Source: UBA1479 sp038109305
GTDB lineage: Bacteria; Pseudomonadota; Alphaproteobacteria; Rhodospirillales; Casp-alpha2
Assembly (NCBI GenBank): GCA_038109305.1
Contig: JAYNIR010000003.1
Coordinates: 124,001 to 188,000, forward strand
Reading direction: 5' to 3'
Length of the DNA stretch: 64,000 bases
Below are positions 41,788-50,279 of this stretch, one piece after another. Numbering within the stretch: the first letter of the stretch is position 1; the number at the start of each line of letters is the position of its first letter. Under the pieces are notes generated by a model that was given only the letters and a program-made list of their open reading frames with translations, had not been told where the DNA came from and ran no database searches. Position numbers and translations under genes: made by a program.

Positions 41788-42965
41788 CGATCGATCTCCC
41801 CGAACACCACGTCGACGGAGCCGATGACCGCGCAAACGTCGGCCAGCATATGCCCCTTGGAAAGAAACTCGGTCGCCTGCAGATGCGCAAAGCCAGGTGC
41901 CCGAATTTTGCAGCGGTACGGCTTGTTCGATCCGTCGGCGACCAGATAGACGCCGAATTCGCCCTTGGGCGCTTCGACGGCGGTGTAGGTTTCGCCGGCC
42001 GGCACGTGCACGCCTTCGGTGAACAGTTTGAAGTGATGGATCAGCGCTTCCATCGAACCCTTCATCTGTCCGCGCGTCGGCGGGGTGACTTTCTTGTTGG
42101 TCGTCTTGACGGGCCCGTCGGGCATGTTGTCAACGCACTGTTTGATGATCTTGGCGCTTTCCCGCATTTCGACCATGCGGACGAGATAGCGGTCATAACA
42201 ATCGCCGTGCTTGCCGATGGGAATGTCGAAATCCATTTCGGCGTAGGCGTCATAAGGCTGGGCTTTGCGCAAATCCCACGGCACGCCGGACGCCCGCAGG
42301 TTCGGGCCGGTAAAGCCCCAGTCGCAGCATTGGTCGGCGTCAATCACGCCGATGTCGACCGTGCGCTGCTTGAAGATACGGTTTTCCGTAAGTAGGCTTT
42401 CCAGATCGTCCATGAACGCCGGAAATTCTTCGGTCACCCACTTGTCGATGTCGGCGATCAGCCGCGGCGGCAGGTCCTGCGCGACGCCGCCGATGCGGAA
42501 ATAGTTCATGTGCAGGCGCGCGCCGGACGCGGCCTCACAGAATTCCATCAGCCGTTCGCGAATTTCGAAACCCCACAACATCGGTGTCATGGCGCCCACG
42601 TCCATGGCGTAGGCGGTGATGTTCAGGATGTGGTTGAGGATGCGCCCGATTTCGCAATACAGCACCCGCACGTACTGTCCGCGCTTCGGCACCTCGACAC
42701 CCAAAAGCTTTTCCGCCGCCAGCACAAACGCGTGTTCCTGATTTTGCGGCGCGACGTAATCCAGCCGGTCGAAGTAGGGCACCGCCTGGGCATAGGTTTT
42801 GTATTCGATCAGCTTTTCCGTTCCGCGATGCAAAAGCCCAATGTGCGGGTCCGCGCGCTCGACAATTTCGCCGTCCATTTCTAGCACCAGGCGCAACACG
42901 CCGTGGGCCGCCGGATGCTGCGGTCCGAAGTTCAGGTTGAAGTTCTTGATCTGGGTTTCGGCCAT
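41784..42965 (-). CDS. nuoD: NADH-quinone oxidoreductase subunit D
   Basis: The 49-kDa subunit, related to hydrogenase large chains, which forms the quinone pocket with NuoB. The 393-residue protein contains the family segments LNFGPQHPAAHGVLRLVLEMDGE (with the catalytic His region), HIGLLHRGTEKLIE and the C-terminal DVVFGEIDR. Separate nuoC and nuoD genes are present, not a fusion. It overlaps nuoC by one base. Confidence 0.97.
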   Translation of the reverse strand: MAETQIKNFNLNFGPQHPAAHGVLRLVLEMDGEIVERADPHIGLLHRGTEKLIEYKTYAQAVPYFDRLDYVAPQNQEHAFVLAAEKLLGVEVPKRGQYVRVLYCEIGRILNHILNITAYAMDVGAMTPMLWGFEIRERLMEFCEAASGARLHMNYFRIGGVAQDLPPRLIADIDKWVTEEFPAFMDDLESLLTENRIFKQRTVDIGVIDADQCCDWGFTGPNLRASGVPWDLRKAQPYDAYAEMDFDIPIGKHGDCYDRYLVRMVEMRESAKIIKQCVDNMPDGPVKTTNKKVTPPTRGQMKGSMEALIHHFKLFTEGVHVPAGETYTAVEAPKGEFGVYLVADGSNKPYRCKIRAPGFAHLQATEFLSKGHMLADVCAVIGSVDVVFGEIDR

Positions 42966-43609
42966 CAGGATGCCTTGGCCTCCGTGCCGCTATTGCCGTC
43001 TTCTTCGCCGGTCGCTTTTTCGTCGCCGGGCAGTACGACGGACGCCATGCCTTCCCACGGGCTTTCAAAATCGAAGTTGCGGAATTCCTGGGTCAGTTTC
43101 ACCGGTTCATAGACAACGCGTTTCTGTTCGTCGTCGTATCGGACCTCAACATACCCGGTCAGCGGAAAATCCTTGCGCAGCGGATGGCCCTCGAACCCAT
43201 AGTCGGTGAGGATGCGCCGCAGGTCCGGGTGATCGTTGAAGTAAACACCGTACATGTCCCAGATTTCCCGCTCCCACCATCCGGCGGAAGAAAACACCGG
43301 CACCACCGACGGCACCGGTTCGTCCTCGTCCGTCAGCACCTTGATGCGGAGCCTGAGGTTGTGGGTCATGGACAGCAGGTTATAGACGATTTCAAACCGC
43401 GGGCTTTCATCAGGGAAATCGACGCCGCAGATGTCCATCAACTGCCGGAACAGGCAATTCGAATCGTCGCGCAACATTTGCAGGACGCGGACGATGTCGT
43501 CGCGCTTTACCGTCACCGAAAGCTCGCCGAGCCGCGTCGACATATCGACGACCGAGCCGCCGAGGCGGTCCTTCAAATGAACTGCAAGCTCTTTAAGGGC
43601 GGGATCCAT
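42965..43609 (-). CDS. nuoC: NADH-quinone oxidoreductase subunit C
   Basis: The 30-kDa peripheral-arm subunit. The 214-residue protein carries the signature WWEREIWDMYGVYFNDHPDLRRILTDYGFEGHPLRKDFP near residues 125-163. The C-terminal tail after KLTQEF is rich in Glu, Gly and Lys and probably disordered. It lies 31 bp after nuoB. Confidence 0.96.
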   Translation of the reverse strand: MDPALKELAVHLKDRLGGSVVDMSTRLGELSVTVKRDDIVRVLQMLRDDSNCLFRQLMDICGVDFPDESPRFEIVYNLLSMTHNLRLRIKVLTDEDEPVPSVVPVFSSAGWWEREIWDMYGVYFNDHPDLRRILTDYGFEGHPLRKDFPLTGYVEVRYDDEQKRVVYEPVKLTQEFRNFDFESPWEGMASVVLPGDEKATGEEDGNSGTEAKAS

Positions 43610-43640
43610 GAATGCGGTTCTCGTTTTCGTCCTTGGGCCC

Positions 43641-44201
43641 TCAGCGCCACAGCGCGCCGGTCCGTTTGATTTTCTTCTGCAGTTGCATAATGCCGTAGAC
43701 CAACGCCTCCGCCGTCGGCGGGCAGCCCGGCACGTAGACGTCGACCGGAACGACCCGGTCGCATCCGCGCACCACGGAATAGGAATAATGGTAATAGCCG
43801 CCGCCGTTGGCGCACGACCCCATGGAGATCACATAGCGCGGTTCGGCCATCTGGTCGTAAACCTTGCGGAACGCCGGGGCCATTTTGTTGGTCAGCGTGC
43901 CGGCGACGATCATCACGTCGGACTGCCTGGGGCTCGGCCGGGGCACCACGCCGAATCGGTCCAGGTCATAGCGGCTCATGTAGGCATGGATCATTTCGAC
44001 CGCGCAGCAGGCGAGCCCGAAGGTCATGGGCCAGAGCGAACCGGTGCGAGCCCAGTTGACCAGCTTGTCGACATTGGCCAGCACGAAGCCCTTGTCCTGC
44101 AGTTCCTGGGTAACACGGGCGAGTATTTCGTCCTGCGTCGGCCCGGGGCCGATGGGGACGCCTTCGAGCGCGCCGTTGGAGGGTTCGGAATTTACAGCCA
44201 T
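43641..44201 (-). CDS. nuoB: NADH-quinone oxidoreductase subunit B
   Basis: Carries the terminal cluster N2 that reduces quinone. The 186-residue product (ATG 44201, MAVNSEPSNGALEG) has the twin cysteine motif ACCAVEMIHA. The remaining ligands are in GSCANGGGYYHY and VPGCPPTAEAL. GGAAG precedes the chosen ATG; an upstream ATG at 44228 adds nine unsupported residues. It lies 13 bp after nuoA. Confidence 0.96.
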   Translation of the reverse strand: MAVNSEPSNGALEGVPIGPGPTQDEILARVTQELQDKGFVLANVDKLVNWARTGSLWPMTFGLACCAVEMIHAYMSRYDLDRFGVVPRPSPRQSDVMIVAGTLTNKMAPAFRKVYDQMAEPRYVISMGSCANGGGYYHYSYSVVRGCDRVVPVDVYVPGCPPTAEALVYGIMQLQKKIKRTGALWR

Positions 44202-44214
44202 GGTTACTTCCGTC

Positions 44215-44580
44215 CTATTCCCACTCAAGGGCGCCTTTGCGCCACTCGTAAATGAAGCCGATGGTCAAAATCCCGAGGAAAACCATCATCGACCAGAACC
44301 CGAAAACGCCGATTTTGCCCAGCGTCACTGCCCACGGGAACAGGAAGGCGACTTCCAGATCGAAGATGATAAACAGGATGGCGACCAGGTAGAACCGGAC
44401 GTCGAACCGGCCGCGGGAATCGTCAAACGCCTCGAACCCGCATTCATAGGCGGAATTCTTCTCAATATCGGGATTTTGCACGCCGATCACGTAGGACGCG
44501 ACGATGATAACACCGGCAAGGGCGGCGGCAATCCCGATGAATATCAGGACCGGCAGGTATTCCAGCAGCAGTTCGTTCAA
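44215..44580 (-). CDS. nuoA: NADH-quinone oxidoreductase subunit A
   Basis: First gene of the complex I operon. The 121-residue membrane protein has three helices and the conserved loop KNSAYECGFEAFDDSRGRFDVRFYLVAILFIIFDLEVAFLFPW, including the Cys and acidic residues of the quinone-channel loop. All 14 subunits A-N follow in the canonical order within 14.3 kb. Confidence 0.96.
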   Translation of the reverse strand: MNELLLEYLPVLIFIGIAAALAGVIIVASYVIGVQNPDIEKNSAYECGFEAFDDSRGRFDVRFYLVAILFIIFDLEVAFLFPWAVTLGKIGVFGFWSMMVFLGILTIGFIYEWRKGALEWE

Positions 44581-44734
44581 ACCGGCCTCCGACGCCCGCA
44601 GAAAAGATCATGACGCGCCGCCGCCGTGCCTAGCCAAGCGCTCCCGTCCCTGATCGGAAAACTGACGGAAAAACGGATAAATTTCAAAGGTTTTGTGGCG
44701 ATTCAGCCCGCAAATTTTCGGCATGCGTCATGGC

Positions 44735-44755
44735 TTCGTGACCGAACGTCACGAA
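44735..44755. promoter_or_regulatory. Palindrome upstream of nuoA
   Basis: Arms TTCGTGAC and GTCACGAA are perfect complements around CGAAC, 155 bp upstream of the nuoA start codon. This is the form of a dimeric regulator site. The half-site core GTGA/TCAC recalls CRP/FNR sites, but the seven-base gap between the cores does not match that family. The regulator is unknown. Confidence 0.4.
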
Positions 44756-44853
44756 TCGACAGACTTGGTCATGGGAAATGGTTGGCCCGCCTTCGTTCCA
44801 CTACGGCGCGGCACTACGTTTCGCACCCTTTAACGCGGGCTTGCCGCGCTGAA

Positions 44854-44881
44854 GCTATAATTTTGTGGAACAAAATATAGC
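44854..44881 (-). terminator. AT-rich hairpin downstream of tRNA-Asp
   Basis: GCTATAATTTTGT and ACAAAATATAGC pair around GGA with one bulged A. It lies about 100 bases downstream of the tRNA-Asp 3' end on the minus strand. It may end the tRNA transcript, although no T-run follows. A protein-binding palindrome is equally possible. Confidence 0.35.
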
Positions 44882-44892
44882 GAAAGCGGAGG

Positions 44893-44923
44893 TCGGGAGT
44901 GACGGGGCCAGAACCCGCGGCCC
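44893..44923 (-). pseudogene. Broken copy of the 3' part of tRNA-Asp
   Basis: From 44894 to 44922 the sequence matches the T-arm and 3' acceptor strand of the intact tRNA-Asp (44985-45013) with three mismatches. All three fall in or next to the T-loop, so it cannot fold normally. The intact gene lies 91 bases away. Such tails are left when an element integrates into, or excises from, a tRNA gene, or after a local duplication. Confidence 0.6.
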
Positions 44924-44981
44924 CATGAAACACGATGAGGAGGCCGCTTTGGGCTCCCGAGAGCTTCAATTATTGGGAAAG

Positions 44982-45058
<77 letters not shown>

Positions 45059-45342
45059 AAAATCCGACGTTAAATCGGGGCTTCCCGGGGCCTGAGACGA
45101 GCGGCTCGGCGGCCGGAAGCGCGACATGTACTCAAGGCCCCAACGGGTGTCAAGGATGAACGGCAGAGATTCGCGAGGCTTTTGATTCGGCGCGCCGACA
45201 CCGGCGCTTAGGGCATCGACCAAGATGAGGTTTCGGGTGGCTTACCGCCCCCCTGCGCTGAAGCTTCGGAAGACACTCCTACGCCTAATCGCCTTGGGGT
45301 GGGCGGCCTAGTAGCCTGCCACCCGAAGCCGAAGGCCTAGGG
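45059..45342. other. Spacer between tRNA-Asp and tRNA-Val with inverted repeats
   Basis: No gene is seen. CGGGTGGC at 45234 and its reverse complement near 45318 bracket about 90 bases. A related CGGGTGGC-containing stretch recurs near tRNA-Leu at 52718. These may be members of a small dispersed repeat family found next to tRNA genes. Confidence 0.35.
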
Positions 45343-45418
45343 TGGTGGGCGGTGAGGGAATCGAACCCCCGACCTTCTGGGTGTAAACCAGACGCTCTCC
45401 CAGCTGAGCTAACCGCCC
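45343..45418 (-). tRNA. tRNA-Val (TAC)
   Basis: The 76-nt cloverleaf has acceptor GGGCGGT/ACCGCCC, D-arm TAGCTCAGCTGGGAGAGC, anticodon loop TTTACAC with anticodon TAC, and T-arm GGGGGTTCGATTCCC. CCA is encoded. It lies between hup and tRNA-Asp, all on the minus strand. Confidence 0.97.
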
Positions 45419-45549
45419 TAACCCGGCCTTGGGCCGGTTCAATCCGCGTTTTAGGTAGTTGCGCGCCCCAAGACAAGCGAGATCGGCGGACCGAAAACTG
45501 CAAAACAGTACCGACCGCCGATCAAATCGGCGCCATGGCGGTCCGCCGC

Positions 45550-45585
45550 AAAACAAAACCGGCCGCCGAGGATATCGGCGGCCGG
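45550..45585 (-). terminator. Rho-independent terminator of hup
   Basis: A perfect 11-bp stem (CCGGCCGCCGA with TCGGCGGCCGG, 5-base loop) is followed on the minus strand by TTTTGTTTT. It stands 37 bases after the hup stop codon. Confidence 0.85.
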
Positions 45586-45622
45586 CTTAGGGCTGGGTGA
45601 CCGGCCGTATTCGAGGCGCCAG

Positions 45623-45895
45623 TTAGTTGACCGAGTCCTTGAGGCCTTTGCCGGCCTTGAACTTCGGCTGCTTCGACGCCGGAATTTGAATGGTTTCACC
45701 GGTGCGCGGGTTGCGGCCCGTGCTGGCCCGCCGCTGCGCGACCGAGAAGGTGCCGAAACCGACAAGGCGGACTTCGTCGCCCCCGGAGAGTGCGGCGGTG
45801 ATTGCGTCGAACACGCTGTCGACGGCGCTGGCGGTATCGGACTTGGACAAACCCGTGCGATCGGACACCGCGGAGATCAGTTCATTTTTATTCAA
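45623..45895 (-). CDS. hup: DNA-binding protein HU
   Basis: Histone-like architectural protein that bends and compacts DNA. The 90-residue product is full length: N-terminal helices (LISAVSDRTGLSKSDTASAVD), the beta-arm with GFGTFSVAQRRASTGRNPRTGE, and the closing helix KFKAGKGLKDSVN. The start is a TTG codon, preceded by AGAGGGGG with an 8-base gap. The nearby ATG is out of frame. It lies between lon and tRNA-Val, as in many alphaproteobacteria. Confidence 0.96.
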   Translation of the reverse strand: MNKNELISAVSDRTGLSKSDTASAVDSVFDAITAALSGGDEVRLVGFGTFSVAQRRASTGRNPRTGETIQIPASKQPKFKAGKGLKDSVN

Positions 45896-46212
45896 CAGTA
45901 AGGCCCCCTCTTTCTGAAAGATATGGGTGGGACAATGATAGGTGAGATTTGATAGGCCAAGACGCCCATCGGAATCGCGGTCAACTTTACGGGTCGGCCC
46001 AAGCGCGCGTCAATATTGATACCTTTATTTTTTCCCGGAAACGTGCGGGTTACAGCCCGGCGAAGGAATATTATTGTATTTGTGAAATAAATTTTCACTA
46101 AAAACGCCGCCCGATTCGCATCGGGCGGCGCATTTTCCTAGCGGTTCGGCAACGGCCCGCGGATATCAAAAAAACCCAGGGTTAATAGGGGGTTACCAGG
46201 TCATATGGCCGA
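45896..46212. other. Gap between hup and lon
   Basis: These 317 bases hold the lon terminator (46100-46130) and the hup promoter region. The stretch at 46010-46100 is AT-rich. No further gene is seen. A convincing hup promoter could not be fixed by eye: TTGACG and TTGACC hexamers are present, but neither has a good -10 at the right spacing. Confidence 0.5.
46100..46130 (-). terminator. Rho-independent terminator of lon
   Basis: A perfect 11-bp stem (CGCCGCCCGAT with ATCGGGCGGCG, loop TCGC) is followed on the minus strand by TTTTTAG. It lies 83 bases after the lon stop codon. Confidence 0.9.
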
Positions 46213-48645
46213 TCAATGGGTCACCACGCCGCCCAAGTCGTCGTCGTCGCCGGAACCCGATCCAATCCGGGAATGGTCCAATTTCTCCTGATTTTCGTCC
46301 CATTCGACGGGCGTAACGGCTTTGACGAGGGCATGAGAAAGGACCTCGTCAACGGTCGCAACCGGGACGATTTCCAGGCGCTTTTTGACATTTTCGGGAA
46401 TCTCCGCGAGATCCTTCTCGTTGTCCTTGGGAATCAGGACCTTTTTGATTCCGCCCCGAAGCGCCGCCAAAAGCTTCTCTTTCAGGCCGCCGATGGGCAG
46501 CACCCGGCCGCGCAGCGTGACCTCGCCGGTCATCGCGACTTCCTTGTTGACGGCGATGCCGGTCAGCACGGACACGATCGAGGTGACCATGGCGACACCG
46601 GCCGACGGCCCGTCCTTGGGCGTGGCGCCCTCGGGCACGTGGACGTGGATGTCCCGGCGGTTGAACAGCGGCGGCAGGATGCCGAGCGACACCGCCCGCG
46701 ACTGCACGTAAGACTTGGCAGCCTGGATCGATTCCTGCATCACGTCGCCTAGCTTGCCGGTGATGGTCATCTTGCCCTTCCCGGGCACCTTAACGGCTTC
46801 GATGTTCAGCAATTCGCCGCCGACTTCGGTCCAGGCGAGGCCGGTGACGACGCCGACCATGTCTTCGGCCTCGATCTCGCCAAAGCGGAATTTCCGAACG
46901 CCGGCGTATTTTTCCAGGTTTTTGGCGGTGACCTTGATGGTCTCGGATTCGCCGACCATGATTTCCTTGACCGCCTTGCGGGCCAGGTTGGCGATTTCTC
47001 GTTCCAGGTTACGGACGCCGGATTCCCGCGTGTAATAGCGGATCACGTCGCGCAACGCGCCTTCCGAGATCGACCATTCGCCGTCTTTCAGCCCATGCGC
47101 CTTCACTTGCTTGGAAATCAGGTGCCGGTTGGCGATCTCGACCTTTTCGTCCTCGGTGTAGCCGGACAGGCGGATGATCTCCATGCGGTCCAGCAGCGGC
47201 CCGGGCATGTTCATGGTGTTGGCCGTGGTCACGAACATCACGTCGGACAGGTCGTAATCGACTTCCAGATAGTGGTCGTTGAAGGTGGAATTCTGTTCCG
47301 GGTCAAGCACTTCCAGCAAAGCGGAGGCCGGATCGCCGCGCCAGTCCTGGCCCATCTTGTCGACTTCGTCCAAGAGGAACAGCGGGTTCGACGATTTCGC
47401 CTTCTTCATGCCCTGCACGACCTTGCCCGGCATGGAGCCGATATAGGTCCGGCGGTGGCCGCGGATTTCGGACTCGTCCCGCACGCCGCCTAAGGACATG
47501 CGGACGAAATTACGCCCGGTAGCTTTGGCGATGGATTTGCCCATGGACGTCTTGCCAACCCCCGGGGGGCCCACCAGGCATAGGATCGGCCCGGTGATCT
47601 TATTTGTCCGGTTCTGCACGGCAAGGTATTCAAGGATGCGTTCCTTGACCTTTTCCAAGCCATAATGATCGTCGTTCAGCACCGTTTCGGCGGCCTTGAT
47701 ATCTTTTTTGACCCGCGTCCGCTTTTTCCACGGAATGGTCAGCATCCAGTCCAGGTAGTTGCGCACGACCGTGGCTTCCGCCGACATGGGGCTCATGGAG
47801 CGGAGCTTTTTCAGCTCGGCCTCGGCCTTTTCGCGGGCTTCCTTGGTCAGCTTGGTCTTCTTGATCTTTTCCTCGATTTCCGAGGCTTCGTCCCTGCCGT
47901 CGTCGGTTTCGCCGAGTTCCTTCTGAATGGCCTTGAGCTGTTCGTTCAGATAGTACTCGCGCTGGGTCTTCTCCATCTGGCGCTTGACGCGCGATCGGAT
48001 CTTTCTCTCGACCTGCAGGACGCCGATTTCCGATTCCATGTGGGAATAGACTTTTTCGAGCCGTTCGGCCGCTGACTCGATCTCGAGCAGTTCCTGCTTT
48101 TCCGAGATTTTCAGCGCAAGATGCGACGCTACCGTATCGGCCAGCTTGTCCGCCTCGTCGATCTGATTGATCGAAACCAGGACTTCCGGCGGTATTTTCT
48201 TGTTCAGCTTGATGTATTGCTCGAACTGGGTAACTACCGAGCGCGACAGCGCTTCCAACTCGTCCGCGTCGCCTTCGGTTTCGGGGATCATTTCCGCCTC
48301 GACCTCGAAGAACGAGGGGTTTTCGACGAAATCCAGAACCCGCGCCCGCTGCACGCCTTCGACCAGCACCTTCACCGTGCCGTCCGGCAGCTTCAGCAAC
48401 TGCAACACTGTCGAGACCGTGCCGACCAAGTAGATGTCGTCCTGGCCCGGGTCATCCTGGGCCGCGTTCTTCTGGGCGACCAGCAGGATTTGCTTGTCTT
48501 CCTGCATGACGTCTTCGAGCGCGCGGACGGATTTGTCGCGGCCGACGAATAGCGGCACGATCATGTGCGGGAAGACGACGATGTCTCGGAGGGGCAGAAC
48601 GGGAAGTTGTTGTGTTTTCATTTTGTGTGCATTCAGCTTGGTCAC
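46213..48645 (-). CDS. lon: ATP-dependent protease Lon
   Basis: Homohexameric protease that removes damaged and regulatory proteins. The 810-residue product has the N-terminal substrate domain (LPVLPLRDIVVFPHM). Its AAA+ domain has Walker A GPPGVGKTSMGKS near residue 360 and Walker B LFLLDEVDKM. The Ser-Lys protease domain has the nucleophile in PKDGPSAG near residue 680 and the catalytic Lys in IGGLKEKLLAA. A GTG at 48645 and an ATG at 48621 are both possible starts; neither has a strong ribosome site. A heat-shock-type promoter lies upstream. Confidence 0.97.
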   Translation of the reverse strand: MTKLNAHKMKTQQLPVLPLRDIVVFPHMIVPLFVGRDKSVRALEDVMQEDKQILLVAQKNAAQDDPGQDDIYLVGTVSTVLQLLKLPDGTVKVLVEGVQRARVLDFVENPSFFEVEAEMIPETEGDADELEALSRSVVTQFEQYIKLNKKIPPEVLVSINQIDEADKLADTVASHLALKISEKQELLEIESAAERLEKVYSHMESEIGVLQVERKIRSRVKRQMEKTQREYYLNEQLKAIQKELGETDDGRDEASEIEEKIKKTKLTKEAREKAEAELKKLRSMSPMSAEATVVRNYLDWMLTIPWKKRTRVKKDIKAAETVLNDDHYGLEKVKERILEYLAVQNRTNKITGPILCLVGPPGVGKTSMGKSIAKATGRNFVRMSLGGVRDESEIRGHRRTYIGSMPGKVVQGMKKAKSSNPLFLLDEVDKMGQDWRGDPASALLEVLDPEQNSTFNDHYLEVDYDLSDVMFVTTANTMNMPGPLLDRMEIIRLSGYTEDEKVEIANRHLISKQVKAHGLKDGEWSISEGALRDVIRYYTRESGVRNLEREIANLARKAVKEIMVGESETIKVTAKNLEKYAGVRKFRFGEIEAEDMVGVVTGLAWTEVGGELLNIEAVKVPGKGKMTITGKLGDVMQESIQAAKSYVQSRAVSLGILPPLFNRRDIHVHVPEGATPKDGPSAGVAMVTSIVSVLTGIAVNKEVAMTGEVTLRGRVLPIGGLKEKLLAALRGGIKKVLIPKDNEKDLAEIPENVKKRLEIVPVATVDEVLSHALVKAVTPVEWDENQEKLDHSRIGSGSGDDDDLGGVVTH

Positions 48646-48751
48646 GGGTGGTCGAATGCCCTTGGCGCCTTGGGGCGGCGTCAGGGCGACTTTCAGGGTA
48701 AAGGTGGGTTGCCGGGCGCATCAATGCAAGCCGGAACGGCCGGGCGCGAAG

Positions 48752-48780
48752 ATAGACGGGAAAAATTCCCAAGTTTCAAA
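48752..48780 (-). promoter_or_regulatory. Candidate heat-shock (sigma-32) promoter of lon
   Basis: On the minus strand TTTGAAA is followed after 13 bases by CCCGTCTAT. These fit the RpoH elements CTTGAAA and CCCATnT with one mismatch in each. It lies just downstream of the clpX stop, about 105 bases from the lon start. lon is a well-known RpoH target. Confidence 0.5.
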
Positions 48781-48783
48781 CGG

Positions 48784-50049
48784 TTAAGCGCTTGTCTCAA
48801 CTTCTTCCGGCTTCTCACCATAAATGAACAACGGAGCGGCGCTGTCTTCCACGACCTCGCCGTTGATCACGACTTCTTCCACGCCGTCCATCCCAGGCAG
48901 GTCGAACATGGTGTCCAAAAGGATATTTTCCATGATGGAGCGGAGCCCCCTCGCGCCGGTCTTGCGCTCCACCGCCTTGGAGGCGATGGATTTCAGCGCC
49001 GCTTCGGCGAAGCTGAGCTTCACGCTCTCCATCTCGAACAGCCGCTGGTATTGCTTGACCAGGGCGTTCTTGGGCTTGGTGAGGATTTCGATCAGCGCTT
49101 CCTCGTCCAGGTCGTCGAGCGTCGCGACAACCGGCAGGCGGCCGACGAATTCGGGGATGAGGCCGAACTTCAGCAGGTCTTCCGGTTCCACATCGCGGAG
49201 AATTTCGCCGGTCTGGCGTTCGTCAGGGGCGCTCACGTCGGCGCCGAAGCCGATGCTTGATCCTTTGCCGCGGGCGGAAATGATCTTGTCCAGCCCGGCG
49301 AACGCGCCGCCGCAGATGAACAAGATGTTGGTGGTGTCGACCTGCAGGAATTCCTGCTGTGGGTGTTTGCGTCCGCCCTGGGGCGGCACGCTGGCGACCG
49401 TGCCTTCCATGATTTTCAGAAGCGCCTGCTGCACGCCCTCGCCCGACACGTCTCGGGTGATCGACGGGTTGTCAGACTTGCGGCTGATCTTGTCGACTTC
49501 GTCGATGTAGACAATGCCGCGCTGCGCGCGCTCGACGTTATAGTCGGCGGCCTGCAACAGCTTGAGAATGATGTTTTCGACGTCTTCGCCGACGTAGCCG
49601 GCCTCGGTCAGGGTCGTCGCGTCGGCCATGGTGAACGGCACATCGAGAATACGCGCCAGCGTCTGGGCCAAGAGCGTCTTGCCGCAGCCCGTGGGCCCGA
49701 CCAGCAGAATGTTAGATTTCGCCAATTCCACGTCATTGTTCTTGGTGCCGTGGTTCAGGCGCTTGTAGTGATTGTGGACGGCGACCGAGAGCACCCGCTT
49801 AGCCCGGCTCTGGCCGATCACATAATCGTTCAGCACCTGGCAGATATCCTGCGGCGTCGGCACGCCGTCGCCGGTCTTGACCAGATTTGTCTTGTGCTCT
49901 TCGCGGATGATGTCCATGCACAGTTCGACGCATTCGTCGCAGATGAACACCGTCGGCCCGGCGATCAGTTTGCGCACTTCGTGCTGGCTTTTGCCGCAGA
50001 ACGAGCAGTAGAGGGTGTTCTTCGAGTCGGTGCCGCTGGATTTCGTCAT
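48784..50049 (-). CDS. clpX: ATP-dependent unfoldase ClpX
   Basis: AAA+ unfoldase that feeds substrates to ClpP. The 421-residue product has the N-terminal zinc finger (CSFCGKSQHEV ... CDECVELC), Walker A GPTGCGKT, the pore-loop region, and the ClpP-contact loop near IGFGADV. ATG 50049 (MTKSSGTDSKN) matches the family start; the longer frame to 50163 is not conserved. It lies 230 bp after clpP and 138 bp before lon, a conserved tig-clpP-clpX-lon order. Confidence 0.97.
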   Translation of the reverse strand: MTKSSGTDSKNTLYCSFCGKSQHEVRKLIAGPTVFICDECVELCMDIIREEHKTNLVKTGDGVPTPQDICQVLNDYVIGQSRAKRVLSVAVHNHYKRLNHGTKNNDVELAKSNILLVGPTGCGKTLLAQTLARILDVPFTMADATTLTEAGYVGEDVENIILKLLQAADYNVERAQRGIVYIDEVDKISRKSDNPSITRDVSGEGVQQALLKIMEGTVASVPPQGGRKHPQQEFLQVDTTNILFICGGAFAGLDKIISARGKGSSIGFGADVSAPDERQTGEILRDVEPEDLLKFGLIPEFVGRLPVVATLDDLDEEALIEILTKPKNALVKQYQRLFEMESVKLSFAEAALKSIASKAVERKTGARGLRSIMENILLDTMFDLPGMDGVEEVVINGEVVEDSAAPLFIYGEKPEEVETSA

Positions 50050-50279
50050 CTCAAACTTCTGCTCGGTTCTCGTTTGTTCGGTTAACGGATGCGCCCGAGA
50101 CGCCCTGAGCGGCGAACGGCCATACTCGCCTAGGGTCATGTTACCCGGACCTTTCGGCAACACTCAATCACAATCGCCCCGGTTAAACTATGCCTTTAGG
50201 CGTAAAAGCCGCGTTAATAAGCCGGAATTGCGGCCGACGATAACCGGACGGCGGCATCAAAGGCGGATGCAGGCGGGAC

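Larger units (their letters stand above)
44581..44981. other. Gap between nuoA and tRNA-Asp with palindromes and a tRNA remnant
   Basis: No gene is seen in these 401 bases. They hold the probable nuo promoter region, a perfect 8-bp palindrome at 44735-44755, an AT-rich imperfect palindrome at 44854-44881, and a broken copy of the tRNA-Asp 3' end at 44893-44923. No clear -35/-10 pair was found. Confidence 0.5.

Noticed and set aside
44735..44755. CRP/FNR-type box before nuoA
   Set aside because: The GTGA and TCAC cores are 7 bases apart, not 6, and the flanks do not match TGTGA or TTGAT.
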